From Streptomyces sp. VRA16 Mangrove soil (GTDB lineage: Bacteria; Actinomycetota; Actinomycetes; Streptomycetales; Streptomycetaceae): 64,000 nt of DNA. Location of the stretch: assembly GCF_017377775.1 (NCBI RefSeq), contig NZ_JAFVLN010000001.1, positions 248,001-312,000 of the forward strand, in the 5' to 3' direction. Within the stretch, counting starts at the first letter, position 1. Every line of letters starts with the position of its first letter. The notes beneath the pieces are model-generated. The model was given only the letters and a program-made list of their open reading frames with translations, was not told the DNA's origin and made no database searches. A program made the translations under genes and the position numbers. This document shows positions 17,053 through 24,141 of this stretch, piece after piece.

Positions 17053-17507
17053 GAGAGTGCCCTTCTCGTCTCTTGCCGTCTTGTTCGCTCGCCACGGAGC
17101 GGGGCGAGCGGGGGAGTCGTCTCTCACTCTGTCCACCGGAGACGCATCGGTCCTGCGTCGATTGGCTGTCTGTTGTCGAGCGCCGGATCGGGGTGGGCGG
17201 CGACACGTACGTCATTGGACTGATCCGGCCGGGAGCGTGAGCGGCTGTCACTCAGCACAGATACGTGTCTTGGTGCTTGCAGACGTGTGAGAGTGCCGGA
17301 CGATGCGTACGCTCGGCCGCGGAAGGCTCGGGCCGAGAATCCGGTCGCGATTCCGAGAATCGTCCGTAACCGTCTTGACGGGTGACGCGATGAGTTGCCA
17401 TTCTTTAGTCACCGCCTCAACTGGTGACGCAATGGGCGTCCGGTTAGGGCACCACAACTTTTCGATCCAGGTTCCAGGTTCCTGGACCAAGATGGGGAGC
17501 ATCAGCC
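17053..17507. other. Divergent intergenic region between SDR and Ohr genes
   Basis: No ORF is credible in this 455-bp spacer. Its right half holds the paired GTCACC-N9-GGTGAC operators at 17366-17428; the left half shows no repeat I can support. Confidence 0.6.
17366..17428 (+). promoter_or_regulatory. Paired GTCACC-N9-GGTGAC operators, promoter of the Ohr gene
   Basis: Dyads lie at 17366-17386 (GTAACC-GTCTTGACG-GGTGAC) and 17408-17428 (GTCACC-GCCTCAACT-GGTGAC), 42 bp apart. TTGACG at 17375-17380 could be a -35; a weak CATTCT follows 18 bp on, which would put the second dyad over the start of transcription. Confidence 0.78.
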
Positions 17508-17936
17508 ATGGCAGTCAGCTACACCGCCGTTGTCGACGTCGACGGAGAAGGCCGCAACGGCGGTCGCGTCCGCTCCTCCGACGGCCTGCTGGCGACGAGC
17601 CTCGCCCTTCCCGAGGAGCTCGGCGGCGCCGGCGGCGCGACCAACCCCGAGCAGCTCCTGGCCGCCGGCTGGGCCGCCTGCTTCCTCGGCGCCCTGCGCC
17701 GCGCCGCCACCACCCGCAGGATCCGGCTGACGAGCACCTCCATCACCGCCGAGATCACGCTCACCCACGGCGACGACGGCGAGTTCTCCCTCTCCGCGGT
17801 CCTCAGTCCCGTACTCGGCGGTGTCGACCGGGCCACGGCTCAGGCGCTGGCCGAGGCCGCCCACCAGATCTGCCCGTACTCCAAGGCGCTGCGCGGCAAC
17901 ATCCCCGTCGCCATCCACGCCGACGCCGCCGCCTGA
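17508..17936 (+). CDS. ohr: Ohr-type organic hydroperoxide resistance protein (OsmC superfamily)
   Basis: This 142-residue protein matches Ohr along its length: TNPEQLLAAGWAACFLGAL with peroxidatic Cys58 and ICPYSKA with resolving Cys122. Ohr detoxifies organic hydroperoxides using lipoyl thiols. The usual partner, a MarR-type OhrR repressor, is absent here; instead the promoter carries the paired dyads shared with other genes in the window. Start ATG 17508, after a GGGGAG site. A small ORF follows 43 bp downstream. Confidence 0.93.
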   Translation: MAVSYTAVVDVDGEGRNGGRVRSSDGLLATSLALPEELGGAGGATNPEQLLAAGWAACFLGALRRAATTRRIRLTSTSITAEITLTHGDDGEFSLSAVLSPVLGGVDRATAQALAEAAHQICPYSKALRGNIPVAIHADAAA

Positions 17937-17979
17937 TCCACCCCACCCATCCGAACGGCCCGAAGAGCGAGGACAGGAC

Positions 17980-18177
17980 ATGGCTATGCAGACATACACG
18001 GACGGACGGACCGTCAGGCACTTCCGTCCCGCTCGGGAGGCTGTCTCCGCCCGGTCGCCGCTCCCGGACGAGGCCGGCCCCGAGGGGCGCGCCTGGCCGA
18101 CGGACGTACAGGTGTGGAACTGGGCGGAGAGCGCAACGCTGTTCGGGTACGGCCCGAGCGCCTCGAACTTCTTCTGA
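17980..18177 (+). CDS. Small hypothetical protein downstream of ohr
   Basis: This 65-residue ORF starts at ATG 17980 after a GCGAGGACAGGA ribosome site, and is probably co-transcribed with ohr. It has a charged N-terminal half (TYTDGRTVRHFRPAR) and an aromatic-rich C-terminus ending GYGPSASNFF. No domain is recognised. A good ribosome site and third-position GC support it as real; a peptide product is possible but no modification enzymes adjoin. Confidence 0.6.
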   Translation: MAMQTYTDGRTVRHFRPAREAVSARSPLPDEAGPEGRAWPTDVQVWNWAESATLFGYGPSASNFF

Positions 18178-18185
18178 TAATGCCT

Positions 18186-18241
18186 GAGTTCAGGCTTCTG
18201 AGTTCAGGCTTCGGAGTTCAGGTTTCGGAGTTCAGGCGAGC
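18186..18241. repeat. 14-bp tandem repeat (GAGTTCAGGCTTCK, four units)
   Basis: Four head-to-tail units of GAGTTCAGGCTTCT type, the last one degenerate, fill the short gap between the small ORF and the end of the converging lipase gene. Confidence 0.85.
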
Positions 18242-18245
18242 CGGC

Positions 18246-19163
18246 TCAGCGGTGCGGGCAGTGCCGGGTGAGCGCGGTCTCGACGGCGCCGGCCATCGCG
18301 CTCTCACCCATGGCATTGGGATGCAGCGGCGCGGCCGGAGTCTGCGGGGCGAACGTCTCGATCCACCGCTCACCGGCCGGCCTGCACAGATCGTGACCGA
18401 CCGTCGGGGCGTACGTGTTCACATAGGTCGCACCGGCGTGCCGGGCCTCGCGGGCCAGCATCGCGTTCAGCTCCTTCTCCTTGTCGCGCAACCAGGGGAA
18501 GTCACCCGCGGCCAGCGGCACGGAGCTGCTGGTGCAGCCCACGCCGTCGTCGGGGAAGAGGTCGGGGTAGCCGACCACCGCGACCCGGGCGTGCGGGGCC
18601 CGCTGACGGATCCCGCGCAGCACACCCGCGACCTTCGACCCGGTCAGGCCGATCGCCTCCGTGATCCGGTCCGTTCCGGTGTCCGTGAAGTGCGTCCGGC
18701 ACGGGGCGCCGGCGGGGTCGCCGGACGTGAGCCGGGCACAGGTGCCGAGCACTGTCGAGAAACCGATGTCGTTGCCGCCGATGGTGAGCGTGACCAGGTC
18801 GGTGCCCCGGTCCAGCGCATCGAGCTGCGGCGCGACGCCGTCGGTCTGGGAAGCCGTCATGTCCTCGGTGGTGGCACCCGAGCAGGTCACGTCCGTCAGT
18901 CGTGCGGACCGTGAACGCGCCACCAGCGAGGGGTAGTTCTGGTCCGAGCGCGCGCAGACCGCGTCGACCTGGGTGGGCACGAGCGGCGCCGAGGCGTACG
19001 AGTCGCCGAGTGCGACGTAGTCCCTGGCCTGCCGGTTCGGGCTCTTCGGAGCCGGGCTCGCCGCGGCCGCCCCGACCGGAGCGAAGGCCGCCCCGGTGGC
19101 GAAGAGCGCGACACCCGCGGTCAGAGCGCGGCCGGCGCGGGAGACGGGAAGAAGTCTTCTCAA
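18246..19163 (-). CDS. Secreted SGNH/GDSL-family lipase/esterase
   Basis: About 305 residues, with a signal peptide (LLPVSRAGRALTAGVALFAT then an Ala-Pro-rich region). SGNH blocks follow: block I ALGDSYASAP with the nucleophile Ser, block III IGGNDIGF, and block V LHPNAMGE with the catalytic His. The Cys-rich mature part resembles the Streptomyces extracellular lipase subfamily with disulfides. The start is uncertain: TTG 19163 follows GGAAGG and puts the signal at the N-terminus; ATG 19229 would add 22 residues. Confidence 0.9.
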   Translation of the reverse strand: MRRLLPVSRAGRALTAGVALFATGAAFAPVGAAAASPAPKSPNRQARDYVALGDSYASAPLVPTQVDAVCARSDQNYPSLVARSRSARLTDVTCSGATTEDMTASQTDGVAPQLDALDRGTDLVTLTIGGNDIGFSTVLGTCARLTSGDPAGAPCRTHFTDTGTDRITEAIGLTGSKVAGVLRGIRQRAPHARVAVVGYPDLFPDDGVGCTSSSVPLAAGDFPWLRDKEKELNAMLAREARHAGATYVNTYAPTVGHDLCRPAGERWIETFAPQTPAAPLHPNAMGESAMAGAVETALTRHCPHR

Positions 19164-19292
19164 GATGTGTCCTTCCTCGATCGGTCGATGGGCGCTGACC
19201 CATCCAGAAGCAGAGCACCCGACATTCACACGTATCGCAAGACCTTCGGGGGCGCGGCTTCAGTAACGGATGCATCACCGCCGTCGATGCGC

Positions 19293-19310
19293 ACCGTCAG
19301 GTGACTGATG
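19293..19310 (+). promoter_or_regulatory. ACCGTCARRTGACTGATG motif upstream of VOC gene
   Basis: ACCGTCAGGTGACTGATG lies 65 bp before the VOC start codon; see matching sites at 7082 and 12845. Confidence 0.55.
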
Positions 19311-19375
19311 CCGCACATGTCACCCCCGCCCAACACTTGGCCCATCACGGGATCACCGAAAGCGAGAACACAACC

Positions 19376-19822
19376 ATGGACATGAAGCTCGAAGTCGTCA
19401 TCCTGCCCGTCTCCGACGTGGACCGCGCCAAGGACTTCTACGTGGAGCACCTCGGCTGGCGCCCGGACGCCGACTTCCCGATCCACGACGGCTACCGGAT
19501 CGTGCAGGTCACCCCGCCCGGCTCGGAGTGCTCGATCATCTTCGGCGAGGGCCTGACCCGACAGGAGCCGGGCACGCTCCACGGGCTGCAGCTGACCGTC
19601 ACCGACATCATCAAGGCCCAGGAGGAGCTGACCTCCTGCGGTGTGGAGGTCTCCGGCCCGTTCCGCGACGAGACCGGCGCCTTCCACCACGCCGGCGACG
19701 CCCACCGCGTCCTCGGGCCGCACCCTGAGCGGGCCAGCTATGGCACCTTCGCCGCCTTCAAGGACCCCGACGGCAACGAGTGGTTCCTCCAGGAAGTCAC
19801 GGAGCGGGCCCCCGGCCGCTGA
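19376..19822 (+). CDS. VOC/glyoxalase-fold protein
   Basis: This 148-residue protein has the paired beta-alpha-beta-beta-beta modules of the vicinal-oxygen-chelate fold, opening with VVILPVSDVDRAKDFYVEHLGW and ending with FAAFKDPDGNEWFLQEV. The family includes glyoxalase I, dioxygenases and antibiotic-binding proteins. Start ATG 19376, following GAAAGCGAG. It may be co-transcribed with the flavoprotein 142 bp downstream. Confidence 0.9.
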   Translation: MDMKLEVVILPVSDVDRAKDFYVEHLGWRPDADFPIHDGYRIVQVTPPGSECSIIFGEGLTRQEPGTLHGLQLTVTDIIKAQEELTSCGVEVSGPFRDETGAFHHAGDAHRVLGPHPERASYGTFAAFKDPDGNEWFLQEVTERAPGR

Positions 19823-19964
19823 GCTCTCGAGACCCGGTCCCGGCGCGGCCGGCCACGCCGCCGCGCCGGGACCGTCACCCGGGACGGACCACCACGTACG
19901 TCCGCCCCCACCAGCACGACCACCGCGCCCGATTCGACCGGCCCGTCCCCGGAGGACCCATCCC

Positions 19965-21401
19965 ATGGCGACCGACAACACCCGCACCTACGACGTCATC
20001 GTGATCGGCGCAGGCCCGGTCGGCGAGAACGTCGCCGAACGCACCGCGGCCGCGGGCCTGAGCACCCTCGTCGTGGAGAGCGAACTCGTCGGCGGTGAAT
20101 GCTCGTACTGGGCCTGCGAACCCAGCAAGGCCCTGCTGCGTCCCGCTCTGTTCCGCGCCGACGCCGCGCACGTCCCGGGTCTCCACCCCGCCGTGCGGGG
20201 GCCGTTGGACGTCGAGGCCGTCCTCGCGCACCGCGACCGGATGTCCGCCGACCGGCGGGACGACGGCCAGGTCGCCTGGCTGAAGTCGGCCGGCATCGAG
20301 CTGCTGCGCGGCCACGGGCGCCTGACCGGGGAACGCGAGGTGATGGTGGGGACACCCGACGGCGGGACGGTCCTTTTGCGTGCCCGGCACGCGGTCGCCG
20401 TGTGCACCGGCAGCGGCGCGGCCCTGCCTCCCCTGCCCGGCATCGAGCGGGCGCGGCCCTGGACCAGCCGGGAGGCGACCAGCGCCCGGCAGGCACCGGG
20501 ACGCCTGGTGGTCGTCGGCGCGGGTGTGGTCGGCGTCGAGATGGCCACCGCCTGGCAGGCGCTCGGCAGTCGGGTCACGTTGCTGGCCCGGGGCGGTCGG
20601 CTGCTGCCCGGAATGGAGCCCTTCGCGGGCGAACTGGTCACCGAGCGCCTGCGGGAGGCCGGTGCGGACGTGCGCTTCGACCTCCGCGTCGACGGTGTGG
20701 AGCGGGCGGGGGACGAGGTGCGGGTCACGCTGTCGGACGGGGGCCTGATCACCGCCGACGAGATCCTCTTCGCCACCGGACGCGTCCCGCGGTCACAGGA
20801 CATCGGGCTCGACACCGTCGGCCTCGAACCGGGGGACTGGATCACCACCGACGACAGCCTCACCGTCACCGCCGTGCCGGGAAACTGGCTCTACGCCGTC
20901 GGGGACGTCAATCGCCGGGCGCTCTTCACCCACCAGGGCAAGTACCAGGCACGCGTCGCCGGGGCCGTGATCGTCGCCCGCGCCGAGGGGGAGCCGCTGG
21001 ACACCGGCCGCTGGGCCCCGCACAGCAGCACCGCCGACGTCGAGGCCGTCCCGGGCGTCGTGTTCACCGACCCCGAGGTCGCCTCCGTGGGACTGACCGT
21101 CGCCGACGCCGAGCGCACCGGCCGCGACGTCGAGGTCGTCGACTACGAGATCGGACGTCTGGCGGGAGCTCTGCAGTACCGCACCGACTACCAGGGGAGA
21201 GCCCGGATCCTGATCGACCGGGACCGGCAGGTCGTCGTCGGGGCCACCTTCGTCGGGCCGGGCGTCGCCGAACTGCTGTACTCGGCCACCGTCGCCATCA
21301 CCGGCGAGGTGCCCGTCGACCGTCTGTGGCACGCGGTACCGGCCTTCCCGACCATCAGCGAGGTGTGGCTGCGGCTGCTGGAGACGCGACGGGACGCGTG
21401 A
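19965..21401 (+). CDS. FAD-dependent pyridine nucleotide-disulfide oxidoreductase
   Basis: This 478-residue protein has an N-terminal FAD-binding GAGPVGENVAERTAAAG and a redox-active CxxxxC pair, Cys46 and Cys51, in GGECSYWACEPSKALLRP. It also has a central NAD(P)-binding VVGAGVVGVEMATAW and a dimerisation domain ending WHAVPAFPTISE with the catalytic His. This matches class I disulfide reductases such as dihydrolipoamide dehydrogenase and mercuric reductase. No lipoyl-complex genes adjoin. As Ohr needs a lipoyl reductant, a supporting role is conceivable but unproven. ATG 19965 follows GGAGGAC. Confidence 0.92.
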   Translation: MATDNTRTYDVIVIGAGPVGENVAERTAAAGLSTLVVESELVGGECSYWACEPSKALLRPALFRADAAHVPGLHPAVRGPLDVEAVLAHRDRMSADRRDDGQVAWLKSAGIELLRGHGRLTGEREVMVGTPDGGTVLLRARHAVAVCTGSGAALPPLPGIERARPWTSREATSARQAPGRLVVVGAGVVGVEMATAWQALGSRVTLLARGGRLLPGMEPFAGELVTERLREAGADVRFDLRVDGVERAGDEVRVTLSDGGLITADEILFATGRVPRSQDIGLDTVGLEPGDWITTDDSLTVTAVPGNWLYAVGDVNRRALFTHQGKYQARVAGAVIVARAEGEPLDTGRWAPHSSTADVEAVPGVVFTDPEVASVGLTVADAERTGRDVEVVDYEIGRLAGALQYRTDYQGRARILIDRDRQVVVGATFVGPGVAELLYSATVAITGEVPVDRLWHAVPAFPTISEVWLRLLETRRDA

Positions 21402-21556
21402 ACGACACCCTGCGGGCCGCGCGCTCGCGGCAGCCGGGTACCGGGCGGCCGCGGCCCGTGGGCGGGGCGCGGCCGGGCCCATGTGTACGGCTCGTCCGGA
21501 CGGTCCGTGATCTCTGCCGGGTGGCACGTGTGGCTCGTGCGGCCCTGAGGGAGGTG

Positions 21557-22123
21557 TCAGTCGGAGTCGGCCGCCCCGCCCTGCTTGACCAGGGTGTACA
21601 TCACGGAGCGCTGCTGCTTGTGCCGCTGGATACGTCCCTTGGCGACGAGCGACTCCAGAGTGTTCCGCACCACCTGAGGGGTGGGATTGCGGTCGGGGTG
21701 CTTCTTCAGGAGCTCGTCGCGCAGCTCCTTGGCCAGGCGCGGCTCGTCGTACTTGGCGAGCAGCTTCGTGAGCAGGTCACCCAGCAGGGGCTGACGCGGC
21801 TTCGCCGCCGCGCCGGTCTTCGCCGTGGTCCTCGCCGACGTGCTCTTCGCCGGCGCCTTGCGGCGCGAAGTGGTCCCGGTCGCAGCCCGCTTCGGCTTCG
21901 CGGCGACGTGCTCGTCCTGCAGCTGCTCCGGCAGCCGGGACGCGTCGGCGAAGCCCTCGTACCGCTCGGCGAGGCTGATGATGTCTCCCAGGAGGGCCTC
22001 CTCCTGCTTCAACATCGAGATCCGTTCCTTCAGCTCCTGCTGCAGGCGGCGGTTCTCCTCCAGATCCGATGCGGCTTGTTCCACGTACCGCGATCGGAGC
22101 GCGGCGGCTGACTGGCTGGTCAC
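21557..22123 (-). CDS. Coiled-coil protein with basic linker and winged-helix-like C-terminus
   Basis: This 188-residue protein starts at GTG 22123. Residues ~15-50 form a coiled coil (ENRRLQQELKERISMLKQEE), ~75-110 a Lys/Ala/Thr-rich linker reminiscent of histone-like tails, and ~115-180 a helical region (PTPQVVRNTLESLVAKGRIQ) looking like a winged helix. It probably binds DNA or acts as a nucleoid or replication-linked factor. I cannot name a family. It is convergent with the flavoprotein gene. Confidence 0.75.
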   Translation of the reverse strand: MTSQSAAALRSRYVEQAASDLEENRRLQQELKERISMLKQEEALLGDIISLAERYEGFADASRLPEQLQDEHVAAKPKRAATGTTSRRKAPAKSTSARTTAKTGAAAKPRQPLLGDLLTKLLAKYDEPRLAKELRDELLKKHPDRNPTPQVVRNTLESLVAKGRIQRHKQQRSVMYTLVKQGGAADSD

Positions 22124-22545
22124 AACCGTTCACTCCCTCGTTATGGATGACGTTGCGCATGGTACCCACGTGCCAGGGCACCACACACAGGCAAGTGTCG
22201 ACGCCAAACGGTTCGTCCGGCATGTTCGCTCTTCACGATAAGCGCAGATGTGCCTGGGGACGCAGGTAGTGCCTGCTCTTCTTCAGCCTTCCGAGGTCCG
22301 ACGGCGTGACCCGCACAAATTGCTCTCGAACATACTGCCCAGTACGTGTGTCGTCGACCCCTCCGTCTGTGTGCGAAAGGTGAACGTGTGGAGGGAGTGA
22401 TCCGTCGGCGGTTCGGCGCGGCACCTGCGCCCTGCGCCCTGGGTCCCGGCCGAGACCGGAGGCTGCGGCCGGCGAGGAGCCGATGCCGCTTTCATCACCA
22501 GTTGAACAGGTGGCGCGAAGCCACCGCTTCGAAGGAGTACGGACC
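22124..22545. other. Divergent intergenic region
   Basis: This 422-bp spacer separates the coiled-coil gene from the molybdoenzyme gene. I see no supportable ORF, and neither recurrent operator of the window. It must contain promoters for both sides. Confidence 0.5.
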
Positions 22546-23271
22546 ATGGCAGAAAAACCGCATCGGGAGGCCGGCGAAGGCGCACCGGTGGCGCGGCGCG
22601 CGATGCTCGGCGTGCTCGCCGCCGGGGCCGCGGGGCTCGCCGCGGCCCCCTGTCTCCAGCGCGGCTGGGAGGGCTTCCTCGGCGCCGCGTCCCAGCTCGA
22701 CCCCACCGGCGCGACCGGGCTGCTGCCCAACCCGGGCGGCTTCCGGTACTACAGCGTCGTCGGCTCCGTGCCGCACAAGGGCGAGACGAACTATCAGCTG
22801 CGGATCACGGGCCTGGTGGACCGGCCCAGGAGCTACACCCTCGAACAGTTGCGGGCGTTGCCGCAGACCCGGGTCGTGCATGACGTCGTGTGCACCGACG
22901 GCTGGCGTGTGGAGAAGACACCCTTCGACGGGGTGAGGCTCGCGGACATCCTCGACGACGCCGGCGTGCGCTCCCCGGGTGCGGCGATCCGGTTCACCTG
23001 CTTCGACGGCGCCTACAGCGAGAGCCTCACGCTGGAACAGGCCCGCCGGTCCGACGTCCTGGTCGCGCTGAACATGCAGGACAAGCCCATCAGTCACGAG
23101 CACGGCGGCCCCGTCCGCCTCTACGTGGCGCCCATGTACTTCTACAAGTCGGCCAAGTGGCTGTCCGGCATCTCGGTCACCGACAAGGTCGTTCCCGGCT
23201 ACTGGGAGGAGCGCGGATATGCCGTCGACGGCTGGCTCGACGACGCCGACCGGCGCAGCGGCGCGGCCTGA
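22546..23271 (+). CDS. Exported molybdopterin-dependent oxidoreductase (sulfite-oxidase fold, MsrP/YedY-like)
   Basis: This 241-residue protein starts at ATG 22546, after GAAGGAG. A Tat-like N-terminus (VARRAMLGVLAAGAAGLAAA) precedes a single sulfite-oxidase catalytic domain. HDVVCTDGWRVEKTPFDGVR carries the Cys ligand to molybdenum, and ISHEHGGPVRLYVAPMYFYK matches the family's final block. Its gene overlaps that of a membrane cytochrome, suggesting a two-component quinone-linked reductase at the cell surface, comparable to MsrP-MsrQ protein-methionine-sulfoxide repair. Confidence 0.9.
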   Translation: MAEKPHREAGEGAPVARRAMLGVLAAGAAGLAAAPCLQRGWEGFLGAASQLDPTGATGLLPNPGGFRYYSVVGSVPHKGETNYQLRITGLVDRPRSYTLEQLRALPQTRVVHDVVCTDGWRVEKTPFDGVRLADILDDAGVRSPGAAIRFTCFDGAYSESLTLEQARRSDVLVALNMQDKPISHEHGGPVRLYVAPMYFYKSAKWLSGISVTDKVVPGYWEERGYAVDGWLDDADRRSGAA

Positions 23272-23914
23272 ACCGCCCGGCCGGGTACGGCGGTTCAGCA
23301 CCGCCGAGCGCTGGATCCACCGGACGACCGGCTGTCTGATGCTGGTGTGCCTGGTCACCGCGGCCTGTCTCTACCTCGGGCCGCTGGCCCAACTCGTCGG
23401 ACGGCGGCATCTGATGGTCACCCTCCACGAGTGGTCCGGCATCAGTCTGCCGGTGCCCTTTCTGGTGGGGCTGTTCTCCGCCGCCTTCCGTGCGGACCTG
23501 CGCCGGATCAACCGCTTCGCGGCGTACGACCGGCAGTGGCTGCGCGCCGTCCGCAGGCGCCGTACCTCGCCCGCGGCGCGACCGGCCGGCAAGTTCAACG
23601 CGGGACAGAAGCTCTACGCCGGCGGGATCGCCGGCGCCGTGCTGGTGATGATGTTCACCGGCCTGCTGATGTGGGTCATGGGGGTGCTGCCCTTCATCTC
23701 CCGTACCAGTGCGATCTTCGTGCACGACCTGCTCGCCTGGGCGATCACGTTGGTCGTGCTGGGACACATGCGCAAGGCCCGGCAGGATCCGGAGGCGCTA
23801 CTGGGTATGCGCACCGGGTATGTCAGCAGGTCCTGGGCGCGGCGGCAGCACTCGAAGTGGCTGCCCGAGGAGCGCGCGGCGGAGACGGTCGCCGACGACC
23901 GTCGAATGACCTAG
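23219..23914 (+). CDS. Cytochrome b561/formate-dehydrogenase-gamma-like membrane subunit
   Basis: This 231-residue protein begins at ATG 23219, inside the end of the molybdoenzyme gene (53-bp overlap in another frame), with GAGGAG upstream. It has four hydrophobic segments with histidines suited to heme b ligation (ERWIHRTTG, LHEWSGISL, VHDLLAWAI, LGHMRKARQ). It probably anchors and supplies electrons from quinol to the exported molybdoenzyme. The usual E. coli MsrQ is a different-looking protein, so this pairing is analogous rather than identical. Confidence 0.85.
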   Translation: MPSTAGSTTPTGAAARPEPPGRVRRFSTAERWIHRTTGCLMLVCLVTAACLYLGPLAQLVGRRHLMVTLHEWSGISLPVPFLVGLFSAAFRADLRRINRFAAYDRQWLRAVRRRRTSPAARPAGKFNAGQKLYAGGIAGAVLVMMFTGLLMWVMGVLPFISRTSAIFVHDLLAWAITLVVLGHMRKARQDPEALLGMRTGYVSRSWARRQHSKWLPEERAAETVADDRRMT

Positions 23915-24032
23915 CGCCAACTCCTGTGCAGCGAGAGTCAATTGACTGTGGCTCCGCTGTGCGGCCCCGGGCAGAGTGATACCGGGCGATGTCGGGGCCA
24001 TCCGAACGCCGGATGTTCGTGAGACCGCTTCC

Positions 24033-24053
24033 GTCACCGCTTTAAACGGTGAT
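24033..24053. promoter_or_regulatory. Single GTCACC-N9-GGTGAC operator upstream of tannase gene
   Basis: GTCACC-GCTTTAAAC-GGTGAT, with the same half-sites as the paired operators elsewhere. It lies 89 bp before the start codon; no second dyad is found at 40-42 bp. Confidence 0.65.
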
Positions 24054-24141
24054 ACGGTCTGGATCGGTCCTCGACATGTCATGAGACATGTACATGTGCT
24101 GCCGCAGGCGGGCGCACACCTACCTCTTGGATGGGAAATCG

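Noticed and set aside
17980..18177. Small ORF downstream of ohr as a RiPP precursor
   Set aside because: No modification, protease or transport gene typical of a RiPP cluster adjoins; left as a hypothetical protein.
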